A stretch of DNA of 64,000 nucleotides. Origin: Closterium sp. Naga37s-1. Its lineage: Eukaryota; Streptophyta; Zygnematophyceae; Desmidiales; Closteriaceae. Position numbers and translations under genes: made by a program. The notes under the pieces were generated by a model that was given only the letters and a program-made list of their open reading frames with translations, had not been told where the DNA came from and ran no database searches. Of the stretch, positions 42,697-55,000 are shown piece after piece. Every line of letters starts with the position of its first letter. Positions within the stretch are counted from its first letter, which is position 1. The stretch lies in NCBI GenBank assembly GCA_947471745.1, contig CANJKZ010000408.1, positions 186,001 to 250,000 on the forward strand. The letters run 5' to 3'.

Positions 42697-45600
42697 TCAG
42701 GCATAATACATGTAGAGGGAGTTGGAGGCGGCACAGGCAATGAGGTTGGCCTTGGGATGCCACGCAAGGTGCAACAGCTTTGAAGAAAAGTCATGCTGCA
42801 TGCCGTTGGGATCCATGGAATCCACCGCTTCTGCCATAACCACACGGGAGAAATCAGAAAGTTCAAGTGACCGTGGCCGGCCAATAGAAGGACTTGAGAA
42901 GGCAAGGTGCACAAGAAGGTATGAAGGGGTTGCACGGAATTTGGTGGAGAGCACAAGGCATTGGGAAGTGGCAAGAAGCATGAGGTGGTGCCTGAGTGTG
43001 TTATCCCCCACGCACCTCTTCTTGCATCCCTCCTGCCGCGTGCCCCTGCCCTGCCCCCTCCCTTGGCTGGTGTCTGCACCATGCGCCTGCTCATGCCACC
43101 ATTTTGAATTCATTCCAACAACACCCCATGCCGCGACATGATTAAGAATGAACACCATGCCATACAATGCCAACCACCCCCAGACACGTCGTGCCCACAT
43201 GCCCATGCAAGCACGATACGATCACCCATGCCAGCAGGATGTGACCACCCATCAATCGCACATGCCATACGGCACGTCAGAATGGGTGAGGGGAATGAAG
43301 TGATCAACAATGAAAATTATTCAAATCAGAGGCCAGAGACGCAAAGCTTGTATCGAACTGATTTTTTTTTTTTTTTTTTTGTGAAAGTTAGAATGGCCGG
43401 ATAGCATAGGGAAAGGCGGGAGGGGAGCGGGGGTGTGGGGGGGGGAGTGGGGCGTGCAGGATAAAGGGGGGAAAGGAGGGGGGGAGAAGCGTGGTGGACA
43501 GAGTGGGAGAGAGGGAGGATGGGCGCACCTGTTTGGTGTTTTAGAGGACTCGAGCAGCGAGGCCTCGTCACTCCCTGGCACCACTCCAAACACCCGAAAC
43601 AGATTGCTGCAAGCGAGGTGGGCAGGAGAGAGGGAGAGAGAGAGATGTGCACACGGTAAGGGTGCCAAAGCGGGTAAAACACAAAGAGCTTGACATGAGA
43701 GGTCCTGGTCGCATCGCATGTTAGCAGGTTGATTCACATCACAAGATGTTTGATGCAGCACGCCAGTGCAGACAGACCAACAGACGCATTCCAGCAGACT
43801 TGCATGTACGAGCCTCAACTCACACCTGTACAGGGATGAGTCTCACCTGTAGGAGCCAGAGGCGCATCGCAACCCGTCCCCGCTGGGTGTGCACTCGAAC
43901 TTGTCAAATATGCAGTCGTTCTCATACAGGTCGCACAGCTGGTGGGGTGAGAGGAGAAAGGTGGGGGGGGGAGGGGGGGAGGAAGGGTGGGAAGGGGGCA
44001 TGGAGGAGAGGAGGAAAGAGAGGAGGGGTAGTGAGAACATGCACTCGAACTTGTCAAATATGCAGTCGTTCTTGTACAGGTCACACAGCTGTTGGAGGTG
44101 GAGGTGGGGGAGTGGGGGGGGTTGATGAAGGAAAGGAGAGGCGGATGGGGGAGACGGGGGGAAGGAAGTGGAAGGGGGTGGCGAGAAGGAATTAGAATGT
44201 GCACTCGAACTTGTCAAATATGCAGTCGTTCTCTTACAAGTGGCACAGCTGGTGGGGTGAGAGAAAAAGACCAGGGAATGAGGGGAGTGGGGGAGGAGGA
44301 CACAGGTGGAGAGCGGGGAGTGGAAAGTGGGAGGGTCAGGATATGCATTCGAACTTGTACACTATGCAGTCGTTCTCATACAGGTGGGGGTGAAGCAAGA
44401 GTGAGGGGGAAAGAGAAGGGGAGTCGGGGGTGAGGAGGCAGCTGAGTGTGCAGCTGAGTTGAGGAGATGGAAATGGGGAAATGGATTGAGGTGGGAATGC
44501 TGAACGGCAGTAGAACGGGCAGTATAGCCCTACAGAAACTATGAAGGCAGGACCCCCAGGGGAGGCGAGGGGGGGGGAGGGCAGTGAATGCGAAGTGGAC
44601 AAAAAGGGAACGTAAAGTGTGAAGGCAGGGTGGATGGCATGGTAAGGAGAAGGGGACAGCAGAATGACTGAGGGATAGAAGGCAGGGTGGATGGCATGGT
44701 AAGGAGAAGGGGACAGCAGAATGACTGAGGGATAGAAGGCAGGGTGGATGGCATGGTAAGGAGAAGGGGACAGCAGAATGACTGAGGGATAGAAGGCAGG
44801 GTGGATGGCATGGTAAGGAGAAGGGGACAGCAGAATGACTGAGGGATAGAAGGCAGGTGGTAAGGTGGGGTGGTCACCTTGGGTCGCAGGAACTCGTGCA
44901 CTTTGAACGTTCCCAGCGGTTGCGCTTCCATGTGAATGTCCCACAGCTGCCACGCCCAGGGAGCGAATAAGGGGTGGGGGGTTGGGCGGGTGAGTGGAAG
45001 ATGAAGGAATGGAAACAGGGAAGCACTTGAGGCGGCTCAAAGCACAAGGAACATCTGTCGGGATCCATGCTGATTCTTCTCCAACAAACAAGGATCATTT
45101 GAAAGTTGGAACCAAAGAACCAGTTCTGTGTGCCATTCTTCTTCTCGTCTGGTGGTTGACTACATGCCATGCCACACCGTACTCACCATACACACTGCTT
45201 TTCAAGCCGTACCTTGACGGTCATGTAGTCGCGGCTGAAGATGTAGCGGCCGTCGTTGGAGAACTTGACATCGCTGATGGATGCGATGATCTCCGAGAAG
45301 AATGACTGGCACTACTGCCTGCCTTTCTTCGTGGCGCACCAACTTCACCCATTACTGCCTTGACAAAGCACTGCTGGACAAGTGCACGCACCTTGACGGT
45401 CATGTAGTCGCGACTAAAGATGTAGCGGCCGTCATTGGAGAACTTGACATCGCTGATGGATGCGATGATTTCCGAGAAGAAAGAGCGGTTGCCGGGGGGT
45501 TCCTGCTCCTCGAAGCTGTTTGGAGCGCAAGCAACGAGAGGGAGGGGCGTGGATGGAAAGATGCGAGACAGGTGCGAGGTGGAGAACTTGACATCGCTGA

Positions 45601-48600
45601 TGGATGCGACGATCTCCGAGAAGAAGGAGCGGTTGCCGGGGGCTCCTGCTCCTTGAAGCTGCGAGAGAGGGAGCGCCATGGATTAGCAAAGTGAGGATGA
45701 CTCGAGAAGCACAAGGAATCTGTCACGTGCTTTTAAGCTCCTACTCCTCCAACCGCAGTGCGAGACTGTCACAGACGGACATGCATGCCATCAAGCTCGC
45801 AGCTTGGTTGAAGTGTTGGTCGCAGAGGGCGGACTGGCGCATGTCATTAGGTGAGGCGGATGGTGGCAGCGCATGTCACTAGGTACATGGCACAGAGCAC
45901 ACCTTACCAGCAGTGTGCGCATTTCAAGCAACACTAACTCGCAACAACAAGGCTCACAGCTTGGAGTGTTGGTCGCAGAGGGCGGACTGGCGCATGTCAA
46001 TGAGGCGGATGGTGCCCTTGGACGTGGAGTAGGCGAGCGAGTGGCAGTGCGATGGGTGGAACTCCGCACACGTTATCACCTCTGGTTGAGTTTGTGGGAG
46101 AATAAGGGGAGAAGGGGCGCATGGGGGAGTTGAGAGGGGTTGCAGGAGCAGGAAGAGCAAGCGGGTGGGGTGTGTCGCGGGGAGGGGGGAAGGGAGGGCA
46201 GAGGGGGGCGAGGAGCAGGGGGAGTGGGGGGTGGAGACGGGTGACAGGAGGGAGACAGGAGAGGGGAGTGGAACGGGGTTGGGGACACGACCATTGAGGA
46301 AAAGGAGGGGCAGTGACATAGACTTGCGCCACTTGAGATGCATACAGTTTATGAGATCCCACTTGCACCACATCACACCACAACACCCACCTGTGAGGTC
46401 CACCCACCACGTTGCAGCTCTGCGCGTTGCAAAGCTGTGCATGCTCACGTTGCATCTATACTTGTAAGGATCTACCCGCACCAAACCCCCCACCTGTGAG
46501 GTCCTCCATGTTAGCGGGCTTGATGATATCCACCACGTTGCAGCTCTGCGTGCTGCAAAGCCATGCATGCACTCTCATACACTTGTACCTACACCGCACC
46601 ACGCCAGCCAGCCATCACCCACCTGTGAGGTCCTCCATGTTAGCGGGTTTGATGTCCACCACATTGAAGCTCTGCGAGTTGTTCTCCAGGTTCCACAGGT
46701 TCACCCTCAGGTCGTCCGCTGATATGAACGTCTCCCGGTCGCTGCAGGGGGCAAAGAGAGAGGGCAGGGGAGAGAGGGAGGGAGCGGGGGGAAGGGACGG
46801 AGCGGACAAAAGGAGAACGGGATGTGGAGGAGGGGTGAGAGGGGTTTGAGAGAAAGACGGGGGAGGGAGGGAAAAGGGATACGAAAGGGCAATGTTTTGA
46901 GAGGGGTTGTGAGGGGGAAGTGGGGAAAGGGAATGTGATGGAGGCTTGTCAACGGGCCTCTAGGCTCCACAGGTTAGCCTGTAGTCGCTGCGGTGGCGGC
47001 GAAAGGGGTGGGGGAAAACGAGTGGAGGGGTGTGGCCCGGCGGGTGGGTCGGTGGGTGGGTGAGTGAGTGGGTGGGTGAAACGGGTGGGCAGCGAAACGA
47101 GAAAAAGAGCAGCGCCTGCGAGGGGTAACAACTCACACAGCCCAGGCTACTGCAAGTAAGCAGTAATAGCAGCAGCAGCTGACTGAGTTGCTGCACGAAC
47201 AGACAGGTAACCTGTTGCAGCAGCAGCGATGCACACACCTGTTGCAGATGGAATTTATGTGGTAGGCGTGCTTTGAGACAACGAAACCCAGACTATTGAT
47301 ATTCAGACCGAAAAAATCCTCCTTCTAAGCCCCAAAAACCGCGCACCTGTTGCAGGAGATGGAGTTTATGTGGTAGGCGTGCGCGTTGGAGAAGACACGG
47401 CGGCACCGCGCCACCAGCGTGGTCTCGTTAGTTGACACCTGGTGGGGGAAAGGGGGAGAGAACGACGGGAGGGAAGACAGGGTGCGGGTAGGGGCACGGT
47501 GGGAGGAAGGAGTGAGCAGGATGGGAGGGAGGAGAGGGCAAGTTGGGAGGGAGGGCACGATGGGATGGAGGACGGGGTGGGGGGGTGGTTCGAGATGGGC
47601 TGGAGGGCAAGGTGGGGAGGAGGGGGAGAGCATGGTGGGGGGGAGGATACAATGGGAAGGAGAGCACGGTGGGGGGAAGAGCAAGGTGGGAGGAGAACAA
47701 GAATGTGATATGTGAGAAGAAGATAGGAGTGGAGCAATGAAGCCCAACTGACTTCAAACAGTGCTGGCTGTAACGTGCTGGCTGCAACGACAACACACGC
47801 TCAGGACGCACGGCGCAGGGCATGCAGCACTCACCACAGCAGGGAGGCGCAGTTGAGGAAACCCTCCAGGAGGGAAATCCAGCTCCATGCCCTCGCCCAC
47901 ACCGTTCAGCACCGCTCCAGCGCCAGCAGCCACCGCTCTGGCCGTAGCCGACGCAGCAGACAGCGATCCAGGGCGCGGGAGGTACCGCGGGTTGATCTGT
48001 GGCCCGCCAGGCACTGACACAGGGGGCGTGGGGAGCGCATCTGCTGCTGCTGGGTCGGCTGGCGCGTTGGCGGAGGCGAGGTAGTCGGCGGCTGTGCGGG
48101 GCGGGCAGTTGAACTGCGAGACGGCCTTGACGCGGCGCTCCGTGACGCGCCAGAGCTTGATGGTCTTGTCATTGGTGGAGAGCACGTACAGCGCGCCCTG
48201 GGAGGAGTTCACCCACCGGATCTTGTTTATCTTCTCCTCTATCTCCAGCGATTTCAGGTAGTCGAACTGGCAGGGAGGGGAGGAGGGGAGAAGAGGGGAG
48301 GAGGAAAGGAGGGGGAGGGGAGGGACGAGGGGAGGGGGGGGAGGGGAAGAGGGGAGGGGGTGGGGGAAGAGGGGAGGGGGTGGGGGAAGAGGGGAGGCGA
48401 GGGATGGAAGAAAAGCTGGGTGACGCGCCAGAGCTTGATGGTCTTGTCGTTGGTGGATAGCAGGTACAGAGCGCCCTGCGACGAGTTCACCCACCGGATC
48501 TTGTTGATCTTCTCCTCTATCTCCAGCGACTTGAGGTAGTCGAACTGGAGGGGAGGGAGAGACGGAAAGAGAGGGATAGTTCTTTTAGCGTTCTCAGAAT

Positions 48601-51105
48601 GAGGACCTCCCTAGGGACGAGTTCACCCACTGGATCTTGTTGATCTTCTCCTCGATTTCCAGCGACTTGAGGTAGTCAAACAGGTGCGAAAGGGGGACGG
48701 AGAGAGAGGTGGAGAGGGAGCGATGGGAGAGAGAGAGGAAAGATGGGAGGGGTTGGAAGTGGAGAGGAGCAAGAGGGGTGAAGTGCGGTCAGGAGAAGTA
48801 TAATGGCACGTTGGGGTGCCCGACTGGGGAGCGTTTACCTCCTCCTCTCTATCTCTAGCAGCTTGAGCTAAGGTGGACCTATCACCAGCGCACAGCATTG
48901 CAAGCTTCACGCGTGTAACTCGTGGCTCGAAAACTCAGGGGCGCTCGTGATGATCGGCTGATAAATGTGTTCATCCACCATTTCGTGCCACATAGTTGGC
49001 TGTTCCATGCCTATCGATCCCCTTCCTGATCCTTTTCCAGGCCCCATCCTGCATACAGCAGCCGTACCTCGGGCTTGTTGCTCTGCAAGTCCGAGCATCA
49101 GCATCAGCGGTACTCGATCTGCTGGCGCGCTGCATACCAACCCGCCAAAGACGCGACTTACACCCTCACCCCTTGCATCCGTGCCCGTTCCCCCGTCCCA
49201 CTCCCGCACATCCCGCCCTAGCGATAGCTCCGGCTCGCAGCTCTGCATCTGAGTGGATTGGCTTTTCTCAATCTGCAGGTTAGGCTACCACCCTAGCAGC
49301 TACCAAGCGCGTCCCATTCCATCCAACTCTCCGCACCCACCTCCCTGCTCCCCTACTGCACACGGCTGCCGTGCCTCCCACTCCCGCATATGGCGCCAAC
49401 CCGTACCTCAGGCTCGTGGCTCTGGAACTCGGTGGAGTAGCGGTAGTCGATCTGCTGGGTAGGCTACCCGTCCAACAGCTTGACCAGCAGATGCAGGCTA
49501 CCAAAAGAGCGCGATTCACACTAGCACCCTCCCTCCCTATCTGTGCACATTCCCCTGTCCTCCCATACAGAAGCCACGCACCTCAGGCTCGTGGCTCTGG
49601 AACTCGGTGGAGTAGCGGTAGTCGATCTGCTGGTGCGCAGCGGGGGGGTAGTCGCTCGCTTCCATCTCCCGCCGACCCCGCGCCTGATGGCACCCATGGG
49701 ACGCGCGCATGGGAAGGGATGGGATACGGTGGGAAGGCGTGAGCAGTCGTGAAAGGGAGTGAACAAGAGTGAGTAGGAGTGAGTAGAGGTGAGCAAGGGA
49801 AGAGTGGATACGACGACTAATAAGGCGTCTTCATTGCGTCTCATTGCGTCTCCGCGTGCATTAATCCCTTTTTTTATTCTTATTTCTTTCATGACAAGCG
49901 GAAATATCAATGGGTGAGGACGCAGCATACAGACGAAAGCGCTGAAAAGCAGCGGGTGTGTTCTGGTTTAAAGTGGATAGTAAGGTCGACGCTAATATTA
50001 CTGATCATTTAGGATCATGCTGAATAAATCCATGCAGGTCAATGTGGACTCAAGCCACGCCGCTTAAAGCTTGACGTCGTGCAGAGACGCAGCATACAGA
50101 CGACACATCATGCAAATAGTACCGACGTCATGCCATTCCAGAAATAATGCGGGCTTCGAAAATAGGGACTCACGTCGCGCAGGTCAATGCGGTCAAACAG
50201 CACCACTCGCCCGCCTCTGTCGCCCGTCGCCAGGTGCTCGCCGCTACGATCGAACTCAATCGCCGATATAATGTCCACTGCACCGAACCACAGAACCGCA
50301 CGGAACCGCACACCACAACAGATAAATGAGCTTAGTGCACGGAAAGTTTTCGAAAGACCTGCCCTTCATCACAATGTCAGCAATCTTGTTAAGATCAGGA
50401 AGACTATCGACTAGGGATGAGAGAGTATGTAATCGAAATAGCGGCTTCAGGCCGTTAGTGAAAATAGACTGGTCGACTAGCGTTGACATGAATACTTCAA
50501 AAACTAGGAAATTATGGTTTGCACTGTATGAAGTTTGCATTTGACATTCAGTCTTGCGATCGCTGCGAGTGCCATCGTTGTCAGAACCGCACATTCCGCC
50601 ATCTAATGTCTACATCGGACGATTTTCCACGCGCCTTGAAAATCAGCCGTTTCTGCGATTGTTACAGTTGTCAGCACTGCGCATTCCGCTGCTAATGCGT
50701 AAATCAACCCATTAAGTGTCGCCAACGGTCGGAAGGACGTAACGTGCCATTTACGCTATAGCGCTCCAAGCTCGAAGTCAGCCGAGCAATGCGACTAACG
50801 GTTTGCTATTCCATGGCATTCTGGCTTCGCGACATGAGAGCAGCGACCCCGATTCGTAAAACAAAATACACGGATAATATCGCCAGAATATGTGCTAAGG
50901 ACGTATTTCAACGAGCTTCTCTGCACCGTTAACTGCGTATCCTATAAACCAAATCTGTAAGGTCTAGTAAGTCCTCGAACTCACCATCCTGAACTTCCTC
51001 TCCAGCAGCCCGTTCGCCGAAAACCTGACCGAATTTCCATTCAAGAGGAGGAGGCGCTGGTGATGCGGCCGCCTCTCCGGCAACCTCCGCTTCGCCGGTC
51101 GACAT
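42697..51105 (-). CDS. B55: PP2A regulatory subunit B55 (WD40), plant type
   Basis: Twelve exons: 51105-50985, 50277-50174, 49683-49582, 48266-47835, 47438-47347, 46741-46623, 46081-45958, 45515-45392, 44946-44878, 43938-43847, 43606-43529, 42892-42697. Phases agree and give 550 residues, against about 510 for plant homologues. It forms the WD40 propeller that recruits substrates to the PP2A core in cell-cycle exit and signalling. Visible signatures are [62 protein letters not shown] repeats, [68 protein letters not shown] and the C-terminal [18 protein letters not shown]. The DLTEVIT junction matches plant proteins. Exon 4 adds a longer Ala/Pro-rich linker. The Met at 51105 is preferred over 51150 because plant N-termini begin close to it. 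The introns are crowded with exon echoes. Confidence 0.93.
44043..44386 (-). repeat. Three exon echoes of B55 exon 10
   Basis: Copies of [13 protein letters not shown] occur at about 44043-44093 ([15 protein letters not shown]), 44204-44253 (has a stop: HL-stop-ENDCIF) and 44343-44386 ([15 protein letters not shown]). They are progressively more decayed with distance from the real exon (43938-43847). The first two keep the cag acceptor; none has a donor. Confidence 0.93.
44621..44849 (-). repeat. 57 bp x4 tandem repeat in B55 intron 9
   Basis: Exact 57-base units start at 44621, 44678, 44735 and 44792 (gaaggcagggtggatggcat...). The fifth start at 44849 is truncated next to exon 9. I see no exon-derived sequence in the unit. 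Confidence 0.95.
45212..45661 (-). repeat. Two exon echoes of B55 exon 8
   Basis: The copy at 45577-45661 (intron 7) has an acceptor and the first two thirds of the exon, but one base is missing after the GAG CCC codons, which shifts the frame. The copy at 45212-45292 (intron 8) has the last two thirds with a gtacgg donor ([18 protein letters not shown]). The real exon (45515-45392) between them is the only full copy. Confidence 0.9.
45800..45850 (-). repeat. Exon echo of B55 exon 7
   Basis: The end of exon 7 ([10 protein letters not shown] region, 45958-45990) recurs about 150 bases downstream in intron 7 as gtgttggtcgcagagggcgg on the plus strand and breaks into unrelated sequence. Confidence 0.85.
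46389..46985 (-). repeat. Exon echoes of B55 exon 6 on both sides
   Basis: In intron 6, about 46488-46556 encodes [18 protein letters not shown] with a donor, and about 46389-46440 is a shorter, more decayed copy. In intron 5, about 46955-46985 is a decayed copy of the start ([10 protein letters not shown] region). The real exon is 46741-46623. Confidence 0.87.
47236..47272 (-). repeat. Exon echo of B55 exon 5
   Basis: AYHINSICN followed by ag|gtgtgt lies about 110 bases beyond exon 5 ([10 protein letters not shown], 47347). Only the end of the exon and its donor are copied, with three bases lost. Confidence 0.85.
48419..48870 (-). repeat. Three exon echoes of B55 exon 4
   Basis: 48548-48419 encodes [20 protein letters not shown] and on to [10 protein letters not shown] with an acceptor and no donor. 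48684-48610 is a second copy (IQWVN). About 48870-48838 is a faint third (LKLLEIE). Quality falls with distance upstream from the real exon (48266-47835). Confidence 0.92.
49066..49460 (-). repeat. Two exon echoes of B55 exon 3
   Basis: 49455-49407 repeats [17 protein letters not shown] exactly, with its own ag acceptor and a gtacgg donor. About 49130-49070 is a decayed copy with stops (QQIEYR then TGA). The real exon is 49683-49582. Confidence 0.92.
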
Positions 51106-52077
51106 CGCTAACCCTAGTAGACGCGAAAAGATCCCTTTTTGACGCTTCAACGTGGATACTGAGAATCGAGTTTCGGGATACTAGAAAAGGTCGCTAACCC
51201 TAAGGCCAGCGAACGCATCAAACTCGGAAATATCGTAGCGCCAACCCCGTAAACCCGCGCATTGTAGCGGAAGTCGCGGGTATGGAGCACGCGACTACAA
51301 GAAAGAACGCTCTTAGAAAATTAGCGTCAGAAACAGGCGCTTCTTATGAACGCCTACCAGCTCAGACCCTAGATTTTATCAGGCAGGTAAGTGGTGGGGT
51401 GGGTAGTGCAGAGGGAGAGAGTGGGATAGAAGAAGATAGGAATGGCGAAAGTGGCGCACAAAATAACTTAGCGAAAGAATATACTGTGCTTCACACGAGT
51501 TTCGCGAAATCGCAGATCGGCAAGGTGCATTCGCGAAATACAGCAGCTTTGTTTGCGACAACGACGACCGCTCGATCGAGGGGAAATCGAGAGTTCAGGG
51601 CAGCGAGGCTGTGATGGCATAGTGGCTCCATGCCTATCCCCCCACTGGTATCCCCACGCCGGTCCGCCCGGGCGCAATAAATATGCGCCCACGTAAACCG
51701 AGAAGATCCAGTCAGGATCACAGGCGCGAAGGGCCGACGATAACCGCCTCATAAAGGCAGGGAAACGGAAATTCGTATTCGTTGGGCTTGACTGTTGGCA
51801 AACAGTGAATTGAATGAGCAAACAGGGTGTATATATTCATATCACTAGTTCAAGCCAACCAAGCAGCTCTATTTCAATGAGATTTAACATGTGCCAGTTC
51901 CTTTATCTGCTTCGCAACACCTAACCTCTGCCTCATTCCCATCCTTGATCCCCTCATTCTGATCCTTCATCCCCTCATTCTCATCCTTTATCCCCCCATT
52001 ACCATCCTTCATCCCGTTATTTCCACCCTACTTGACTGTCCTTCTATCCACCAGTTCCATCCTTCGTTTCCTCATAT
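51106..52077. other. Region between B55 and PF16
   Basis: Holds the B55 promoter, the candidate exon above and the downstream part of PF16. Short direct repeats of a catccttcat/cccccatt type occur at about 51940-52030. They continue into the repetitive C-terminal codons of PF16. Confidence 0.4.
51282..51386 (+). CDS. Candidate first exon of an unidentified plus-strand gene
   Basis: An ATG 176 bases from the divergent B55 start opens 35 codons (MEHATTRKNALRKLASETGA, then SYERLPAQTLDFIRQ) and ends exactly at cag|gtaagt, a consensus donor. The composition looks coding. I do not recognise a domain and could not identify a second exon with confidence; a possible acceptor lies at about 51545. It may equally be a chance frame. 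Confidence 0.3.
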
Positions 52078-55000
52078 TTATCCTTCATTCCCCCAATTCC
52101 ATCCTTCATTCCCCCCATTGCCATCCTCCGTTTCCCCATTTCCATAAGTCGTCCGCCCATTTCCACCTGTCATCCCCTCATTCCCATCCTTCAGCAGCAT
52201 TCCCCCATTTCCGTCCTTCGCCTCCCCGCTACCACCATCCTTCAGCACCCCTTCACCATCTTCCATCCCCACACGCTCCACCACTTCACCACCATTCATT
52301 GCTGCATCGGCTCTTCTCTCCTCACCAGCCCCACACCCCTCATCACTGGTCAACACACTGTGGTGTTTCTGCACCCGAGACCCACAATCCTCCACCCCCG
52401 TATGCTCCACGCCACCACCACCACCCCCCACCTCATGTGGAGTGCTGCCCGTCACTACTTCCACTGCTGCATTGTCCCTCTTCTCTTTACCCGCCCCACT
52501 CCCCTCTTCATTGGTCAGCATACTCTGGTGTTTCTGCACACTAGAACCACCCCCCTCCATCCCTCTTCCCTCCCCTTCAGTCACCCCTCCTTTCCCCTCC
52601 CCTCCTCCTCCCATTTCTCTTGTTCCACCTCCAGCTTCCTCCCTCCCTGCTTCTATCCGCTCCACTCCGCTCCTCCCCACTCGCACCTGCATCAGCTGCA
52701 CCCCTCCATCCCCATCACCCCCCCACCCCCCCTCCCCATCACTCTCACCCTCCCCGCCCGTTCCTCCTTCCCCCATCTCCCCCTCCACCTCCTCCCCACC
52801 CTCCTCTTCTTCTCCCCCGTCCTCCTCCCCCTCCCCTTCCTCCTCCATCACTGGTCCCAAATCAGGAGCCTCCCACCCGCCTCTCCCCACCTCCTCCACA
52901 TCAACCGGCCTCCTCCCGCCCCTCACGAACCTGCCTTCCCGAGCCTTGATCGACATGGCTCGGGGGCTAGCAGCGGCCGTAGCTATCGCAGCCCACTCCG
53001 GCTTGACGCTGTCTGAGAGCTTCTGTAGGAGGTGCTGCTGGTAGTCTGCTGAGTAGAAACGGGAGACTTCAAAGGGGAAGAGAGAGTTGATAGATGACAC
53101 GTGGTCCTCCACTAGGTCCCAATCCACGCCGCCCTCTATGCAACGCACTGAGGCAGGATCAAATCGGGTCACCTTTGCCGCCCGGTCTCCTGGGCTCTCT
53201 GCATTAGCACTGTCAGCAGCAGCGGCGGCGGTAGCTGCGTTTGCAGCGGCGTCGGCAGCAGCAGCGGCTCTTTTTGCCTCTGCCAGCTGTAGCAGGCGCT
53301 GCAGACGAGTGAAGCCGTTCGACGCGAGGAAGGCTGGGCGGCAGGCATTGTCTTTAGCGAGCACTACAGACATGCGATGCAGGACAGACTCCAGTATGCC
53401 GTCCGGCAGCTTAGTCCACTGTATGGGAGCAGCGGAGGAGGGGAGGGGGGAGAGGGGAGGGGAGGAGAAAAGGGGAAGGGAGAAGAGGAAGGACACGGGG
53501 CAGAGAATGGAATGTGGGGAGGGGACACTTGGAAGTAGTGGGAAGCGTGAGGTGAATGGTAAGTGGATGCAACATTGGAGGATGAAAGCATGTGGAGAAG
53601 GACAGAGAAGGTGTGTGCTTGCAATATAGCAATGTACCTGCAGCAGTGCATCAGGAGCTTGGGGTGATTTTCGAGTCAACAAAAAAAGCATCACCTCTTG
53701 CAATGAGCTGAAGCAGCTGCGATGTACCTGCAGCAGCGCATCAAGCGCTTCGATGTCATTCACCCGAACCACCACATCCTTCACTGCCTGCACCAAGCGC
53801 TTCCGAGCCTCCGCACCATCCGCCATAGCAGCAGCGGCAGGCCCGGCAACAGGTTCGGGAGCAGGGAGGTGAACGGTGGCTGCTGTTACCATGTCGATCA
53901 ACACCCCACTGTCTGCCACGGCCTTGGCGTGGCTGGGACTGACATGTGTGAAGGAGACAGAGAATATGGGTAGGGAGTGAAAGGGAAGAGAAAGAACAAT
54001 GTCATTAACCTGTGGATGCTGTTACTATGGCAGCCCGCACCCCACTGCCTGCCACGGGATTGGCATGGCTGGGACTGGCACGTGTGAAGGAGACAGAGAA
54101 TATGGGTAGGGAGTGAAAGGGAAGAGAAAGAACAATGTCATTAACCTGTGGATGCTGTTACTATGGCAGCCCGCACCCCACTGCCTGCCACGGGATTGGC
54201 ATGGTTGGGACTGGCACGTGTGAAGGAGACAGAGAATATGGGTAGGGAGTGAAAGGGAAGAGAAAGAACAATGTCATTAACCTGTGGATGCTGTTACTAT
54301 GGCAGCCCGCACCCCACTGCCTGCCACGGGATTGGCATGGTTGGGACTGGCACGTGTGAAGGAGACAGAGAATATGGGTAGGGAGTGAAAGGGAAGAGAA
54401 AGAACAATGTCATTAACCTGTGGATGCTGTTACTATGGCAGCCCGCACCCCACTGCCTGCCACGGGATTGGCATGGCTGGGACTGGCATGTGCCAAGGGA
54501 ACAGAGCAGAAAGGTAGAAAGTGCAAGAGAAGAAAGGATCACGAAAGCACATTGTTGGATGCTATGACCACGTGTTACATAAATCTGCCAGTAACATACC
54601 CCTATCCAACATGAACCGAACCTTACCCCTCCCTATGCATCCTCACCCATCCTCACCATCCTCACCCATCCCCACTCGTCCTCACCCACGCTCACCCATG
54701 GGAAGCCATCTGGGAGAGCGCCCACGCGCAGGCCCCTTTGAGGGTGACGTCAGCGTCGCCCTCCACTATGAGATCCTGCAGCGGGGATATGCCGTCCGAT
54801 GCCACCACTGCCAGCGCTGCATCGGGGGAGGAAGCTGCGAGGAAGCCGAGGGCCACCACCACTGGGAGATGGAGGGGAGTGGTATGGTGGTGGGTGGGGA
54901 ATGAGGAGGGGTATGTGAGTGTGTGTGTGGCTGGAAATTGGATTGTGCGAGTGAGTGCCTTCTGCGAGAAAGTGCATGGAGGGTCTAAAGGCAATGCGTG

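Noticed and set aside
43364..43381. Poly-T run as a retroposon tail
   Set aside because: It lies in B55 intron 11, and I see no target duplication or element body beside it.
52078..53919. A single 613-codon gene starting at 53919
   Set aside because: The frame crosses a 309-base intron that happens to stay open. The PF16 match skips 53727-53419 and extends upstream to further exons.
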